Assembly (NCBI GenBank): GCA_031291675.1
Contig: JARLIO010000034.1
Span: 558,001 to 622,000, forward strand
Direction: 5' to 3'
Length of the DNA stretch: 64,000 nt
Source of the DNA: Azospirillaceae bacterium
GTDB taxonomy: Bacteria > Pseudomonadota > Alphaproteobacteria > Azospirillales > Azospirillaceae
Below the pieces are notes generated by a model. The model did not search any database and was not told where the DNA came from. It saw only the letters and a program-made list of their open reading frames with translations. Position numbers and translations under genes: made by a program. Positions 9,063 through 18,672 of the stretch are shown piece by piece. Positions within the stretch are counted from its first letter, which is position 1, and every line of letters begins with the position of its first letter.

Positions 9063-9899
9063 GTGAGTGCACCCTCTGTCATATCGGTCAGCGAGGCGCC
9101 GACGCCGGGTGCCGCTCCGGCCACGCTCGCACCCTATGAAGAACGCCTGATCAATGACCTGCAGCGGATGTTGCGCTATGCCTCCACCGCCAAGACCGTC
9201 GATATCCCCAAGGATACGCTTGAAAATGCGGCCAGGGCCTTGCAGGGCGCGAAATCGCAGGTGACGACCGGTCAGCCCCTGACCGCGGAGACCGCGCTGG
9301 CCTTGTTGCAGTCGGTCGATGCCTTGAGCCCGCGGATCCATCCGGCGACGACCGCTTCACTGGAGATCAGCGAACTGATGGAAGTCGGGCAGATCGGCGG
9401 CAGCCCCCGGCAGATCCAAATTCGAAGCCGGGTCAAAACCCTGGTGTCATCCTGGATCTGGGTGACCGTGATATCGCTTCTTCTCGTGTTCCTGATCAAT
9501 GCCTTGCAGGTCCCTCCCGCCGATGTCACCAACAAGACCCAGTCCATTTTTTTGTCGCTGATCCGCTTTTTTGATCCGATTGTCCTCGGCTTCCTGGGAT
9601 CCTGCGCCTACATCATCCGGAATATTCTTCAAAATCTCGCAAATCAGACCTTTGTTTTGCGTGACAGCACCAACTATACGCTGCGATCGATTCTGGGCAT
9701 GGTGCTGGGATACATGATCCCCCACCTGTTTGCCGACAATGACCCCAACACACCGCTGGCCTTCCTCAGCGGGATCGCCGTGCCCTTTCTTGCGGGATAT
9801 GCCGTCGAACCCATGTTCACCGCGCTCGACAATGTCGTGGTGACGGTCCGCGACGCGGTCAGCCGCATGCCACCGCAAAGCCCGACAAAAGCCCTGTAG
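9063..9899 (+). CDS. Uncharacterised membrane protein
   Basis: I chose GTG at 9063 because AGGGGG lies 8 bases upstream; a TTG at 9015 in the same frame would add 16 residues. The protein of about 278 residues has a soluble helical N-terminal half (about 1-130) and then four hydrophobic segments: SSWIWVTVISLLLVFLINAL, LIRFFDPIVLGFLGSCAYII, RSILGMVLGYMIPHLF and LAFLSGIAVPFLAGYAV. No enzymatic motif is visible and I do not recognise the family. The neighbour on the opposite strand is convergent, so it is not an operon partner. Confidence 0.65.
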   Translation: MSAPSVISVSEAPTPGAAPATLAPYEERLINDLQRMLRYASTAKTVDIPKDTLENAARALQGAKSQVTTGQPLTAETALALLQSVDALSPRIHPATTASLEISELMEVGQIGGSPRQIQIRSRVKTLVSSWIWVTVISLLLVFLINALQVPPADVTNKTQSIFLSLIRFFDPIVLGFLGSCAYIIRNILQNLANQTFVLRDSTNYTLRSILGMVLGYMIPHLFADNDPNTPLAFLSGIAVPFLAGYAVEPMFTALDNVVVTVRDAVSRMPPQSPTKAL

Positions 9900-9928
9900 C
9901 AGCGGCGCCCGAACCGCATCATTGACGC

Positions 9929-10945
9929 TCAGCGTCGGCGATGCTGAGCCAGGACCTTGCCGGGTTCGCCCAGGGATGGGCAATAGGCCAGGAAAGCATC
10001 CTTGACGGCGTCGCTGCACTGTCCCCGTCGCGCCAGCACGTCGATCGCCATTCCGCAGAGCACTTCATCGACCTGGTGACTTGTTTCAAACATCTCGGGC
10101 AACGTCACGCCGCAGGATTTCAATTTCGACAGAGTCGTGATTGCCGCCCGCTCCAGGTCACCGCCCTCGGAATTGCCCAGCGCGCGAAAGAAGCTGGCGG
10201 CGTCCGCCAGGGCGGTCTGTTTGGACACCGGTGCCCGCGTACCGATCTCATGCGCTGACAAGGGTGCGGGATCTTCGGCCACCGCGATCATCGGCTCGGC
10301 AGGCTGAGCCACAAGGGCGTCATCGGATTCCGGCAACAGACCCTGCCCCAGATTGATCTCGCGGATGCAATGGACCGCCGCCTCGGACATCGGAAGATAG
10401 AGGTATTTTCCGTCCTGGGTCCGCAACGCGATCTGCACGATCAGAACACCGCTGGGATCGGCCAGGGATTTCGTTTGCGCTTGATGGCTTCCCCCCGCCT
10501 GGAGCGGGGCAAATCGTCCCCTGATCGCCAGCCGCGACCGCCGCGTCACGATCGTCTGCCGGGAACATGACGTTCCATCGAAATCCTCGACGACCAGCGG
10601 CGCGCCCATGTCATCGTAGGCAAAGACGCAGGCCACGAACAAATGCCCGACCGGGTCATAGGCCGGAATATTCGGTTTGACAACGTCGGCCACGGTGCAT
10701 TCGACGAGCGATATCGCCGACGCGCGACCGATCTTCCGCTCGTCGGCGGGAATCTCGACGCGAACACCCTTGAGTTGCCCGCTAATGAGACGCGTTCCCT
10801 TGGCGTCATTCTGGTTGTTTCCGATGGCACTTGCGATATTATCGGGTAGAAACCCGAGAAACTCGTTCTTTACAACGAGCTTGATCCAGATCGGATTTCT
10901 CGCCGACCGTGTCGATGACTTGTATTGGCTGGATGGACTGTCCAT
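9929..10945 (-). CDS. Uncharacterised cytoplasmic protein
   Basis: I placed the start at ATG 10945, which has GGAAG 7 bases upstream; an in-frame start at 11014 would add 23 residues. The roughly 338-residue product has no signal peptide or membrane segment. The middle (about 60-200) looks beta-rich, with VEDFDGTSCSRQ and RRSRLAIRGRFAP, and the C-terminal 90 residues are helical with CGVTLPEMFE and VDEVLCGMAIDVLARRGQCS. I do not recognise a domain. Base composition and codon use look native. Confidence 0.6.
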   Translation of the reverse strand: MDSPSSQYKSSTRSARNPIWIKLVVKNEFLGFLPDNIASAIGNNQNDAKGTRLISGQLKGVRVEIPADERKIGRASAISLVECTVADVVKPNIPAYDPVGHLFVACVFAYDDMGAPLVVEDFDGTSCSRQTIVTRRSRLAIRGRFAPLQAGGSHQAQTKSLADPSGVLIVQIALRTQDGKYLYLPMSEAAVHCIREINLGQGLLPESDDALVAQPAEPMIAVAEDPAPLSAHEIGTRAPVSKQTALADAASFFRALGNSEGGDLERAAITTLSKLKSCGVTLPEMFETSHQVDEVLCGMAIDVLARRGQCSDAVKDAFLAYCPSLGEPGKVLAQHRRR

Positions 10946-11358
10946 CGATCGACTTCCATGATCAGTAACGTTACGGCATTCGTTTTCGCACGCGTCCAGA
11001 AACCCCCTTGACACGCCACGTTGGAGGCGATCCAGGGGCCGGGATCATGATTTAGCTGGAGAGATTATTACAACGTCGTGAACATATCCTTAACAATACA
11101 AAAAACGGCGGCCGTCGGGTCATGCGGCGGCACGCCGTCGTGACGGGGCGAAATCGGCGCGATGTGGGGTCCGTGCGTCGAGGCTCGAATGCGGCCTGTT
11201 GATTGCGGCAATTCAGAGGCTGGCCGATCGATGGGCGGGCCTCGCGGACATTGTCATCGGCGTGCCGATAACCCCTTCACATTTCACCGACCGCCAATGT
11301 TGGGCGAAAACCAGGTCACGCCACGCCCGCTGGCCATCCCTGCTGATGGTGATGGCGT
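10946..11358. other. Intergenic stretch, no gene seen
   Basis: About 410 bases between the unknown gene and the end of the RND pump. The right part is open in one forward frame from about 11199 but its product matches nothing I know and it runs into the antisense of the pump gene. The AT-rich stretch near 11050-11105 could hold the promoter of the unknown gene to its left. Confidence 0.35.
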
Positions 11359-14300
11359 TCATTCGGCGGGCGCACCCTGCGGTGCCACACGAGGGACCAG
11401 GTCGGGGGCATCGTGGCGGTGCCTGGCGGCGATCACGACATAGACGCCCGGCAGCACGAACAGTGTGAACAATGTGCCGATCGAAAGCCCGGCCGCAATC
11501 ACCAGTCCCATGTTAAAGCGGGAAGCCGCGCCGGCGCCGCTGGCGATGATCAGCGGAATCACGCCCAGTACCATCGCCGCCGTGGTCATCAGGATCGGAC
11601 GCAACCGGATGCGCGCGGCCTCGACAATGGCCTCCAGCTTCGACTTGCCAATCGCTTGCTGCTCGTTGGCAACTTCCACCATCAGGATGCCGTGCTTGCT
11701 GATCAGCCCCATCAGCGTCACCAGCCCAACCTCGGTATAGATGTTCAGACTGGCGCCGTGCACGCCGATGCTGATGAACAACAAGGCCCCGGCGAGCGAC
11801 ATCGGGATGGAGATCAGGATGATCAGCGGATCGCGGAAGCTCTCGAAAAGAGCAGCCAGCGCCAGAAAGATGATGACCAGCGCGAAGCCGAACGTGACAA
11901 GCAGGCCACCGGATTCCTGGATGAACTGGCGCAACTGCCCGCCATAGTCGAGAGTGATGTCGTCGCTGAGCGTGCGCGCGGCAAGATCCTTCAGATAGGC
12001 CAGCGCATCGCCCTGCGCGACGCCGGGCGCGGCGACGCCAGAGATAGTGGCGGCGTTGATCTGCTGGAAATGGTTCAGCGTCTCCGGCACCGTCTGCTGC
12101 TCCACCCGCGCGACGGCGGAGAGCGGCACCGGAACGCCATTCACCACCGCGACCTGATAGTCGAGCAGTTGCTGCACCGTCAACCGGCTCCGCTGCTGCA
12201 CCTGGGGGATCACTTTGTAAGAGCGCGAGCCCAGGCTGAAATAGTTCACATAGTTTCCGCCAAGCATGTTGCCCAACGCGCCGCCAACATCCTGCATCGA
12301 CAGGCCAAGTTGCGCGAGCTTATCACGATCAAACACAACCTTATACTGCGGCAGATCGAGCTTGAGGTCGCTGTCGAGGAACATGAACAGCCCGCTCTTC
12401 TGCGCCTCCTCCAGGAAATGCTGGGATTGCGCGTACAGCTCAGCCACCGGGCGCGTCGTCTTCAGCACGAACTGGATCGGCAAACCTTGCGAGCCGGGCA
12501 GCGATGGCGGTTGAAAGACGACAATCTTCTGGCCGGCAATCGTATTCATTTCGTCCTGCAGGGCCCGCTGGATCGTCGTCGCGTCCCGCGTGCGCTGGTT
12601 CCATGGCTTCAGGGCCGCGCCGGCGATGGACAAGGTTGTGCTGTCAACTGCGAACTGGTGCTCGCTTTCCGGTTGGCTGGCGAGGATCTTCTGCAGCTCG
12701 TGTGAATAGAGCTGTTTCTGTTGCAGCGTCGCGGAAGGCGATGCGGTGGGTTGCAGGATCACCACGCCCTGATCCTCCTGCGGCGCCAGCTCGGTGTCGG
12801 CGCTGGAGTACAGAAAATAGATGCTGCCGAGCACGGCGAACATGAAGAGCAGCGTCACGGGCAGGGTCGCGAGACTGCCGCGCAAGGCGCGAACATAGCC
12901 TTGCTCCAGCCGTTCGAAGTTGCGATCAAGCCAGCCCAGATAGCCCTTCGCGCCCCCGCCGCCGGCGCTATGGTGCGGTCGCAACATCACCGCGCACATC
13001 ATCGGTGACAGCGTCAGTGCGACGATGGCGGAGACGGTGACGGCGCCGACCAGCGTGAAGGCGAACTCGGTGAACAGCGCGCCCGTCAGTCCCTGCTGGA
13101 AGCCGATCGGCACATAGACGGCGATCAGCACCACGGTCATGGCGATGATGGGGCTCGCCAGTTCGCGCGCCGCCATGACCGCCGCCTCGGTGGCGTGTTT
13201 GCCCTCTTCGAGATGGCGCGTGACATTTTCGACGACAATGATGGCGTCATCCACCACCAGCCCAATCGCCAGCACCAATGCCAGCAAGGTGAGCAGGTTT
13301 ACCGAGAAGCCGAACACCAGCATCATCGCGAAGGTACCGATCAGCGACAGCGGGATCGCGACCACCGGAATGATCACCGAGCGGAATGTGCCCAGGAAGG
13401 CAAGCACGACAACCGTGACAATGGCCACCGCCTCCAGCAGCGTGGAGACCACTTCGTCGATCGAGCTGTTCACGAAATCCGTCGAATCATACACGATCGC
13501 GCTGGTCAGTCCGCCGGGAAGCTGTGCCTGGACAGCGGGCAAAGCCGCCTTCACCGCGTTGATCACGTCGAGCAGATTGGCCGAAGGCACCGTCTGAATA
13601 CCGATATAGACGCCGGCCTTGCCGTCGAACGACACGCCGCTCTCATAGTCGTCGGCACCCAGCGTGACATTGGCGACATCGCTCAGCCGCACGATGCCGC
13701 CATTGACCTGCTTGACGATCAGCTTGCGGAATTCGTCCACCGTGTGCAGCGAGGTCGAGGCGGTGAGCGTCGCCTGGACCATCTGGCCCTTGGTCTGGCC
13801 GATGCTGGCAATGTAGTCGTTGCTGGAGAGCGCGGTTGCGACATCGGTCGCGGTGACGCCGAAAGCGGCCAGCTTCTCCGGATCAAGCCAGGCACGCAGC
13901 GCGAAATTCTGACTGCCCATCAACTCGGCGGTCTGCACGCCCTCCACCGCCTGCAGCCGCGGCTGCACGGTGCGCACCAGATAGTCGGTGACCTGGTTGG
14001 GCGCGAGCATGTTGCTCGCGAAGCCGATGATCAGGGCGTCGAGCGATTGGCCAACCTTCACGGTCATGACCGGCTGCTGCGTGCCGGAAGGCAGTTGGTT
14101 GAGCACCGAATTGATCTTGGCGTTCACCTCCGTCATCGCGCGATTGGAGTCGTAGTTCAGCCGCAGGTTGAGCGTGATCGTGCTGGTATTGTTCTGGCTG
14201 GTCGAGGACATGTAGTCGATGCCGTTGGCCTGCGCGACCGCGTTCTCCAGGGGCGTGGTGACGAAGCCCGCCACGGTCTCGGCATCGGCGCCGGGATAGG

Positions 14301-14448
14301 TCGTCGTGACGGTGATCACGGCGTTCTCGGTCTTTGGATATTCCAGAATCTGCAAGGTCCCGAGGGCACGGACGCCGAGCACGAGGATCATCAGGCTGAC
14401 CACGCAGGCCAGCACCTTGCGGCGGATGAAGATGTCGGTGAAGGTCAT
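11359..14448 (-). CDS. RND multidrug efflux pump, inner-membrane subunit
   Basis: At 1029 residues it is full length for the hydrophobe/amphiphile RND family (AcrB, MexB, MdtB/C relatives). It has a first membrane helix at about 10-30, two large periplasmic loops, and the central helix carrying the proton-relay pair in GLVVDDAIIVVENV. The C-terminal half repeats this organisation, with LMGLISKHGILMVEVAN. It should exchange protons for drugs or other amphiphiles and export them through the partner adaptor and outer-membrane channel encoded just upstream in the same operon. Substrate range cannot be read from sequence. Confidence 0.95.
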   Translation of the reverse strand: MTFTDIFIRRKVLACVVSLMILVLGVRALGTLQILEYPKTENAVITVTTTYPGADAETVAGFVTTPLENAVAQANGIDYMSSTSQNNTSTITLNLRLNYDSNRAMTEVNAKINSVLNQLPSGTQQPVMTVKVGQSLDALIIGFASNMLAPNQVTDYLVRTVQPRLQAVEGVQTAELMGSQNFALRAWLDPEKLAAFGVTATDVATALSSNDYIASIGQTKGQMVQATLTASTSLHTVDEFRKLIVKQVNGGIVRLSDVANVTLGADDYESGVSFDGKAGVYIGIQTVPSANLLDVINAVKAALPAVQAQLPGGLTSAIVYDSTDFVNSSIDEVVSTLLEAVAIVTVVVLAFLGTFRSVIIPVVAIPLSLIGTFAMMLVFGFSVNLLTLLALVLAIGLVVDDAIIVVENVTRHLEEGKHATEAAVMAARELASPIIAMTVVLIAVYVPIGFQQGLTGALFTEFAFTLVGAVTVSAIVALTLSPMMCAVMLRPHHSAGGGGAKGYLGWLDRNFERLEQGYVRALRGSLATLPVTLLFMFAVLGSIYFLYSSADTELAPQEDQGVVILQPTASPSATLQQKQLYSHELQKILASQPESEHQFAVDSTTLSIAGAALKPWNQRTRDATTIQRALQDEMNTIAGQKIVVFQPPSLPGSQGLPIQFVLKTTRPVAELYAQSQHFLEEAQKSGLFMFLDSDLKLDLPQYKVVFDRDKLAQLGLSMQDVGGALGNMLGGNYVNYFSLGSRSYKVIPQVQQRSRLTVQQLLDYQVAVVNGVPVPLSAVARVEQQTVPETLNHFQQINAATISGVAAPGVAQGDALAYLKDLAARTLSDDITLDYGGQLRQFIQESGGLLVTFGFALVIIFLALAALFESFRDPLIILISIPMSLAGALLFISIGVHGASLNIYTEVGLVTLMGLISKHGILMVEVANEQQAIGKSKLEAIVEAARIRLRPILMTTAAMVLGVIPLIIASGAGAASRFNMGLVIAAGLSIGTLFTLFVLPGVYVVIAARHRHDAPDLVPRVAPQGAPAE

Positions 14449-14463
14449 TGTGGCTGTCCGTGC

Positions 14464-15651
14464 TCAGTGATCGGCCGGAGTCGGCGTCGCGTCGTCGGCG
14501 GGTTGCACGCTGTCATTGATCAACACAGCAATATTGTTGCGCAGCTTAAGCTGACCGGCGACCACGATCTGGTCTCCCGCCTCCAGGCCCTTCACGATGG
14601 AAACCTGATCGCCGCGAGTTTCCCCGGTGGTCACGAATTGCTGCCGAACCATCATGGTCGGCGGCGCGCCGTTACCCCCGCCCTGCGGCTGCACGACATA
14701 GACGAGGCTGCCATAGGGATTGACGCTGATCGCAGCCGCGGGAACCGTCACCCGTTGCTGCGGCGCGCCCAGGGCGATCTCCGCCGTCGCATACATGCCT
14801 GGCAGCAATTTGCCGTCGGAATTGTGCAAACTGATGCGCACCATGACCATGCGGCTGCTCGAATCAGCCTTGGCATTGACCGCGGTGACCTCGCCGGCGA
14901 AGCGGGCGTCACTCTGGTCATCGGTGTGGACCGTCACCGCCTGGCCGATCATGATCTGCCCGGCATAGCTCTGTGGAATATAGACGTCGATGAAGATCGG
15001 ATCGAGCGCCTGCAACGTCACGATGGTGCTGCCCGCCGTGAGATACTGGCCAAGATCAACCTGGCGAATTCCCAGCCGCCCGGCGAATGGCGCGCGAACG
15101 ACTTTTTCCGCCATCAGCGCCTGCTGCGCCAACACCTGCGCGCGGTCGCTGCGAAGCGTGGCGGCATCAGAATCGACGGTCGATTGCGCGATGGCTTGTT
15201 CCTTCACCTGTTTCAGATCGCGCTGGTAGGTGATGGCGGCGAGGTCGGCGGCGGCGCGCAACTGTTCCAGCTTGGCGTCGTCGTCGTTCGGGCGCAGACG
15301 CAGCAGCACGGTACCGGCGGCGACATCGGTGCCCGATGGAATATTGAGTTCGTCGACGATACCCGAAACCTCGGCAGCGAGGTCGGCGCCGCGCGAGGCG
15401 CGCAGCGTGCCCGTGGCCGTCAACGCCGTCTGCCACGGCAGGGTCACCGCGGCGGCCGTTGCCACGGTGGGGCGTTGCGAGACGATCGACGTAACCACCT
15501 GCTTGATGATCCCGGCTTTGAACCGCTGGAACGCGATCAGTCCGCTGGCCAACAGGCCGAGCCCGATGATCACGATCGCGAAGCGTAGCCACAGGCGCGG
15601 CGGACGGCTGGCCTGGGGCTTGCGATCGGCGAGGGCGGTGTCACTGTTCAT
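14464..15651 (-). CDS. RND periplasmic adaptor (membrane fusion protein)
   Basis: 395 residues: N-terminal membrane helix about 22-45 (LRFAIVIIGLGLLASGLIAF), lipoyl-like half motifs (ASRGADLAAEVSGIVDEL and VVRAPFAGRLGIRQVDLGQYL) flanking a short helical hairpin, then beta-barrel and membrane-proximal domains. This is the HlyD/AcrA architecture. It bridges pump and outer-membrane channel. Its ATG overlaps the stop of the channel gene (ATGA at 15648-15651), and the pump gene begins 15 bases after its own stop, so the three subunits are translationally coupled. Confidence 0.93.
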   Translation of the reverse strand: MNSDTALADRKPQASRPPRLWLRFAIVIIGLGLLASGLIAFQRFKAGIIKQVVTSIVSQRPTVATAAAVTLPWQTALTATGTLRASRGADLAAEVSGIVDELNIPSGTDVAAGTVLLRLRPNDDDAKLEQLRAAADLAAITYQRDLKQVKEQAIAQSTVDSDAATLRSDRAQVLAQQALMAEKVVRAPFAGRLGIRQVDLGQYLTAGSTIVTLQALDPIFIDVYIPQSYAGQIMIGQAVTVHTDDQSDARFAGEVTAVNAKADSSSRMVMVRISLHNSDGKLLPGMYATAEIALGAPQQRVTVPAAAISVNPYGSLVYVVQPQGGGNGAPPTMMVRQQFVTTGETRGDQVSIVKGLEAGDQIVVAGQLKLRNNIAVLINDSVQPADDATPTPADH

Positions 15652-17132
15652 GGCAGAAGTCCACAGCAGATATCTGTTTTCGGAGCGACATCCTCACGGT
15701 TCCACCAGCCGCCGCCGAGGGACTGGTAGAGAGCGACGGTGTCGGTGAAGCGCGCGGCCTGTGCCGAGATCAGGTTCAGCCGCGCGCTCTGATAGGTTTG
15801 TTCGGATTGCAGCAGGTTGAGATAGCTGGTCGCCCCGGCCATGAACTGCGCGCGCGTCACCGACAGGCTGGCTGCGGCCGTGCGCTCGGAATCCTGTTGT
15901 GCCATCAAGGTGCGCGCATCGGCCTCGATCGCGACCAGCGTGTTGGCAACATCCTTGAAGGCCGAATTCAGGGTGCTGCTGTAATTCGCCGCCGCGACAT
16001 CGAGTGCCGCTTCAGAGGCCCGCTTCTTCGCACGCAGCGTACCGCCGTCGAACAGCGTCTGCGTCATGCTGCCGGCAAGGCTCCAGACCAGCCCGGATGG
16101 CGTGAAGATCTTCGCGATGTCCTCGCTTTCGCGGCCATAGCTGGCACTGAGCGTGAACTGCGGATACAGGTTTGCCGTCGCCACACCGACCGCGGCCATC
16201 GCCTCATGGAGCTGGGCCTCATTGGCGAGAATATCCGGGCGCTGCCGCACCAGCTTCGACGGCACGGCAGCCGGCAAATCACCCGGAAGCTTCAGTGATG
16301 CGAGGTCGATCGTGGGCCAGTGATCCGCACCCGGCAGGATGCCGAGATAGGCGGCAACAACGTTGCGCTGCTGAGAATACTGTTTTTGCAATCCTGGCAG
16401 CGTGGCAACCTCGGAGGCCAGCGAGGACTCCTGCTGCAGAACTTCGGCGCGACTGACCCCGCCGACCTCGAAACGATGCCGCGTGATCGTCAGCGCATCC
16501 GAATACAGCTTGATCAGCGCTTGCGTTTCGTCCACCTGCGCCTTCATCGATGATTCGGTGAGGATGGCGGTGACCAGATTGGCGGTCAGCGACAAATAGG
16601 CGGCCTCCAGCTCATGCTGCTGGTAGTCAGCCGTCGCGCTCAGCTCCTCCACTTGCCGTTGTGTGCCGCCAAACACATCGAGCGTGTATGATACGTTCAA
16701 CGAACCGCTATAAAGGGTGTAAAGTGAATTGGTGTCGGCCAGGACTTTCTGGCGCGAAGGGCCCGCGGTGGCACTCACGGTGGGGAAATAGCTGCCGGTT
16801 TCGGCACGCAGATTTTCCCGCGCCTGGCGCAGCGTCGCCTGTGCCGAGGCCAAATCCGGATTGGCTTTCAGCGCTTGCTGCACCATGTCGGCGATTTGCC
16901 GGGAATTGAACGCGCTCCACCAGTCGCCCGCGATGTCGCGCCCCGCGGCGAAGGCCTGCCGTGCCCCGGCCAGGGTGTCGCTGGCGACGGTCGCCTGCGG
17001 CAGATCGGGCATGGCCGGCCCGCTCGGCGCATCAGGCGGATGGAAATCGGGACCGAGTGCGCAGCCGGCGAGCAGCATGGCGCCAACGATCACAAACGGA
17101 CGCGGGCGTTTGCCAGTGGAGATGGGGTTCAC
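15648..17132 (-). CDS. Outer-membrane efflux lipoprotein, NodT/OprM family
   Basis: 494 residues with a short signal sequence ending in the lipobox LLAGC (Cys24), then two repeated TolC-type segments. Family landmarks include the first-repeat SRQIADMVQQALKANPDLASA and the second-repeat RPDILANEAQLHEAMAAVG. It would form the trimeric outer-membrane duct of the efflux pump. The start is GTG at 17132. It is the first gene of the efflux operon and faces the TetR gene across an 89-base divergent promoter region. Confidence 0.93.
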   Translation of the reverse strand: MNPISTGKRPRPFVIVGAMLLAGCALGPDFHPPDAPSGPAMPDLPQATVASDTLAGARQAFAAGRDIAGDWWSAFNSRQIADMVQQALKANPDLASAQATLRQARENLRAETGSYFPTVSATAGPSRQKVLADTNSLYTLYSGSLNVSYTLDVFGGTQRQVEELSATADYQQHELEAAYLSLTANLVTAILTESSMKAQVDETQALIKLYSDALTITRHRFEVGGVSRAEVLQQESSLASEVATLPGLQKQYSQQRNVVAAYLGILPGADHWPTIDLASLKLPGDLPAAVPSKLVRQRPDILANEAQLHEAMAAVGVATANLYPQFTLSASYGRESEDIAKIFTPSGLVWSLAGSMTQTLFDGGTLRAKKRASEAALDVAAANYSSTLNSAFKDVANTLVAIEADARTLMAQQDSERTAAASLSVTRAQFMAGATSYLNLLQSEQTYQSARLNLISAQAARFTDTVALYQSLGGGWWNREDVAPKTDICCGLLP

Positions 17133-17182
17133 GGTTGGATCGGTCGATCAATTGCGATACGGTAGCGTATATAAACTTAACC

Positions 17183-17196
17183 AGACGACGTCGTCT
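17183..17196. promoter_or_regulatory. Palindromic operator candidate for the TetR repressor
   Basis: AGACGACGTCGTCT is a perfect 14-bp palindrome in the middle of the divergent region between the efflux operon and the tetR-like gene, next to AT-rich sequence on both sides that would serve as -10 regions. Position and symmetry are what a TetR dimer site should show. Function is inferred. Confidence 0.6.
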
Positions 17197-17221
17197 AGAT
17201 ATTTTTGTGTGAGGGATTCCT

Positions 17222-17878
17222 GTGAAGCAGATGTCCGGTTCCGTATCGCCCCGTCGGGGTCCGGGGCGACCACGCGCGCCCGAGAAGCGTGTGGCAATCG
17301 TCCAAACGGCGCATGAACTGTTCCTTAAGAACGGGTTCGATGCGGTCACGATGGAGGCGGTGGCCGCCGCGGCCGGCGTTTCCAAAATGACGCTCTACGG
17401 ATACTTCAAGGATAAAGAGGCGCTGTTCGATGTTGCGGTGGCCCAGAGTATGCAGAACCTTCTGAACGAGATGGCGCGGGTTCATGCGGAAGGCGGATCG
17501 CTCGCGGAGGCGCTGTGCGCGCTGGGGCGGGGGATCCTGGCCCTGAGCACCCGGCCGGAGATCGTCTCTGCCGACCGCATGCTGATGCTCAGCCGCAATC
17601 CTGGCCTGGGCGCGCGGATCTATGAGGGGGTGGCGACAACGATCATCGGCGCGGCGGCCGAAGTGCTGGCCGAGGCGGCCGGTCGAGGTGAACTCGCCAT
17701 CGAGGTGCCGCGCGAGGCGGCGGAGGATCTGCTCGCCTTGTGGGAGGGCGATATGGTGCGGCGGATGCGCTTTGGTATCGGCACGCAGCCCTCGCCGGAA
17801 CAGATCGACCAGTGGGTCCGGCGTAAAACCGCAACGTTTTTGCGCGCCTACGCCCCCCTTAAAGGCCCGACGCCATAA
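17222..17878 (+). CDS. TetR/AcrR-family transcriptional repressor
   Basis: 218 residues with an N-terminal HTH of the TetR class at about 20-65: TAHELFLKNGFDAVTMEAVA, then AGVSKMTLYGYFKDKEALF. The rest is the helical ligand-binding and dimerisation domain. It begins with GTG preceded by GAGGGA; an ATG three codons later is an alternative. It is divergent from the RND operon, and the palindrome between them is its likely operator, so it probably represses the pump and itself until a substrate binds. Confidence 0.92.
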   Translation: MKQMSGSVSPRRGPGRPRAPEKRVAIVQTAHELFLKNGFDAVTMEAVAAAAGVSKMTLYGYFKDKEALFDVAVAQSMQNLLNEMARVHAEGGSLAEALCALGRGILALSTRPEIVSADRMLMLSRNPGLGARIYEGVATTIIGAAAEVLAEAAGRGELAIEVPREAAEDLLALWEGDMVRRMRFGIGTQPSPEQIDQWVRRKTATFLRAYAPLKGPTP

Positions 17879-18006
17879 TCCCGTCGCGGCTTCGCCCGGC
17901 CCGCCCGGCCAACCGCACCGGTATCAGGGGTTGATGAATCCTTCTGCTGGCGCCCGGCGCGGTGATATGCTGGCATCCTGGAGCGCCATCGCGGAAGGAC
18001 AAGGTC

Positions 18007-18654
18007 ATGCTGGGTTTGGACGGGCTGGTGGGCAAGGAACGCCTGGTTGCAATCGACGCCGAAACGACGGGCAATCGCATCCCGACGCCGGCCGAGATCC
18101 GCAAAATGCCCAAGGCCGCGCGGCTGCCGGGCATTGTCATCGAGCTTGGTTGTGTCGAATTGCTTCGCGACGGCGATCACTGGAAGACCGGCGCAACATG
18201 GGAGCGGCGGGTTCAGCCCAACGGGCCGATCGCCAAGGCCTCGATCGCGATCCACGGGATCCAGCCGGGCCAACTCAAGAATGCCCCGCAATTTCGCGAT
18301 ATCATCGACGAATTCGAAGCATTCATCGGCAAGGATGTCCTGTTGGCCCACAGTGCCAGCAACGAGATTGATTTCCTGAATTTTGAATATGCCCGTCTCG
18401 GGCGCTGTGGCTTCGACGAGATCATCTTTTCAGAAGATGATTTCGTCTGCACCCAGGAATTGTCGCGACAGTTCTTCCCGGGCGTGCCGGGTTCGCTCGA
18501 CGTGCTGTGCGACCGGCTATGGATCGACCGGTCCGATCGCTTTCAGCATCATGGCGCCCTGCTCGATGCGGTCCTGACCGCGGAGGCCTTTATCAAGATG
18601 CAGGGCGGTTTCGTCCAGGATGACACCCGCTCGATCAGTTTCGGTACACCGTGA
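18007..18654 (+). CDS. DnaQ-like DEDDh 3'-5' exonuclease
   Basis: 215 residues with all four signature elements of the epsilon-subunit exonuclease fold: AIDAETTG (Exo I, Asp and Glu), HSASNEIDFLNFEY (Exo II Asp), and HHGALLDA (Exo III His and Asp). I chose ATG 18007 because AAGG lies just upstream; an in-frame start 15 codons earlier has no such site. It is shorter than replicative DnaQ and lacks the C-terminal clamp-binding tail, so it is more likely a proofreading-like or RNase T-like accessory nuclease. It is alone, convergent with the carboxypeptidase gene. Confidence 0.85.
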   Translation: MLGLDGLVGKERLVAIDAETTGNRIPTPAEIRKMPKAARLPGIVIELGCVELLRDGDHWKTGATWERRVQPNGPIAKASIAIHGIQPGQLKNAPQFRDIIDEFEAFIGKDVLLAHSASNEIDFLNFEYARLGRCGFDEIIFSEDDFVCTQELSRQFFPGVPGSLDVLCDRLWIDRSDRFQHHGALLDAVLTAEAFIKMQGGFVQDDTRSISFGTP

Positions 18655-18672
18655 CACAGGTCTGGCCCGGGA

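Noticed and set aside
11199-11468. Short forward frame in the spacer beside the pump gene
   Set aside because: No recognisable product, no ribosome site and it runs into antisense of the pump; I could not support it as a gene or as a transposase remnant.
11413-12705. Forward open frame of 430 codons within the pump gene
   Set aside because: Antisense shadow of the RND gene with no recognisable domain.
13195-15588. Long forward open frame (797 codons) opposite the RND pump and adaptor genes
   Set aside because: It is antisense to two well-conserved genes; its product is His/Arg/Asp/Gln rich, typical of the complementary frame of GC-rich coding DNA.
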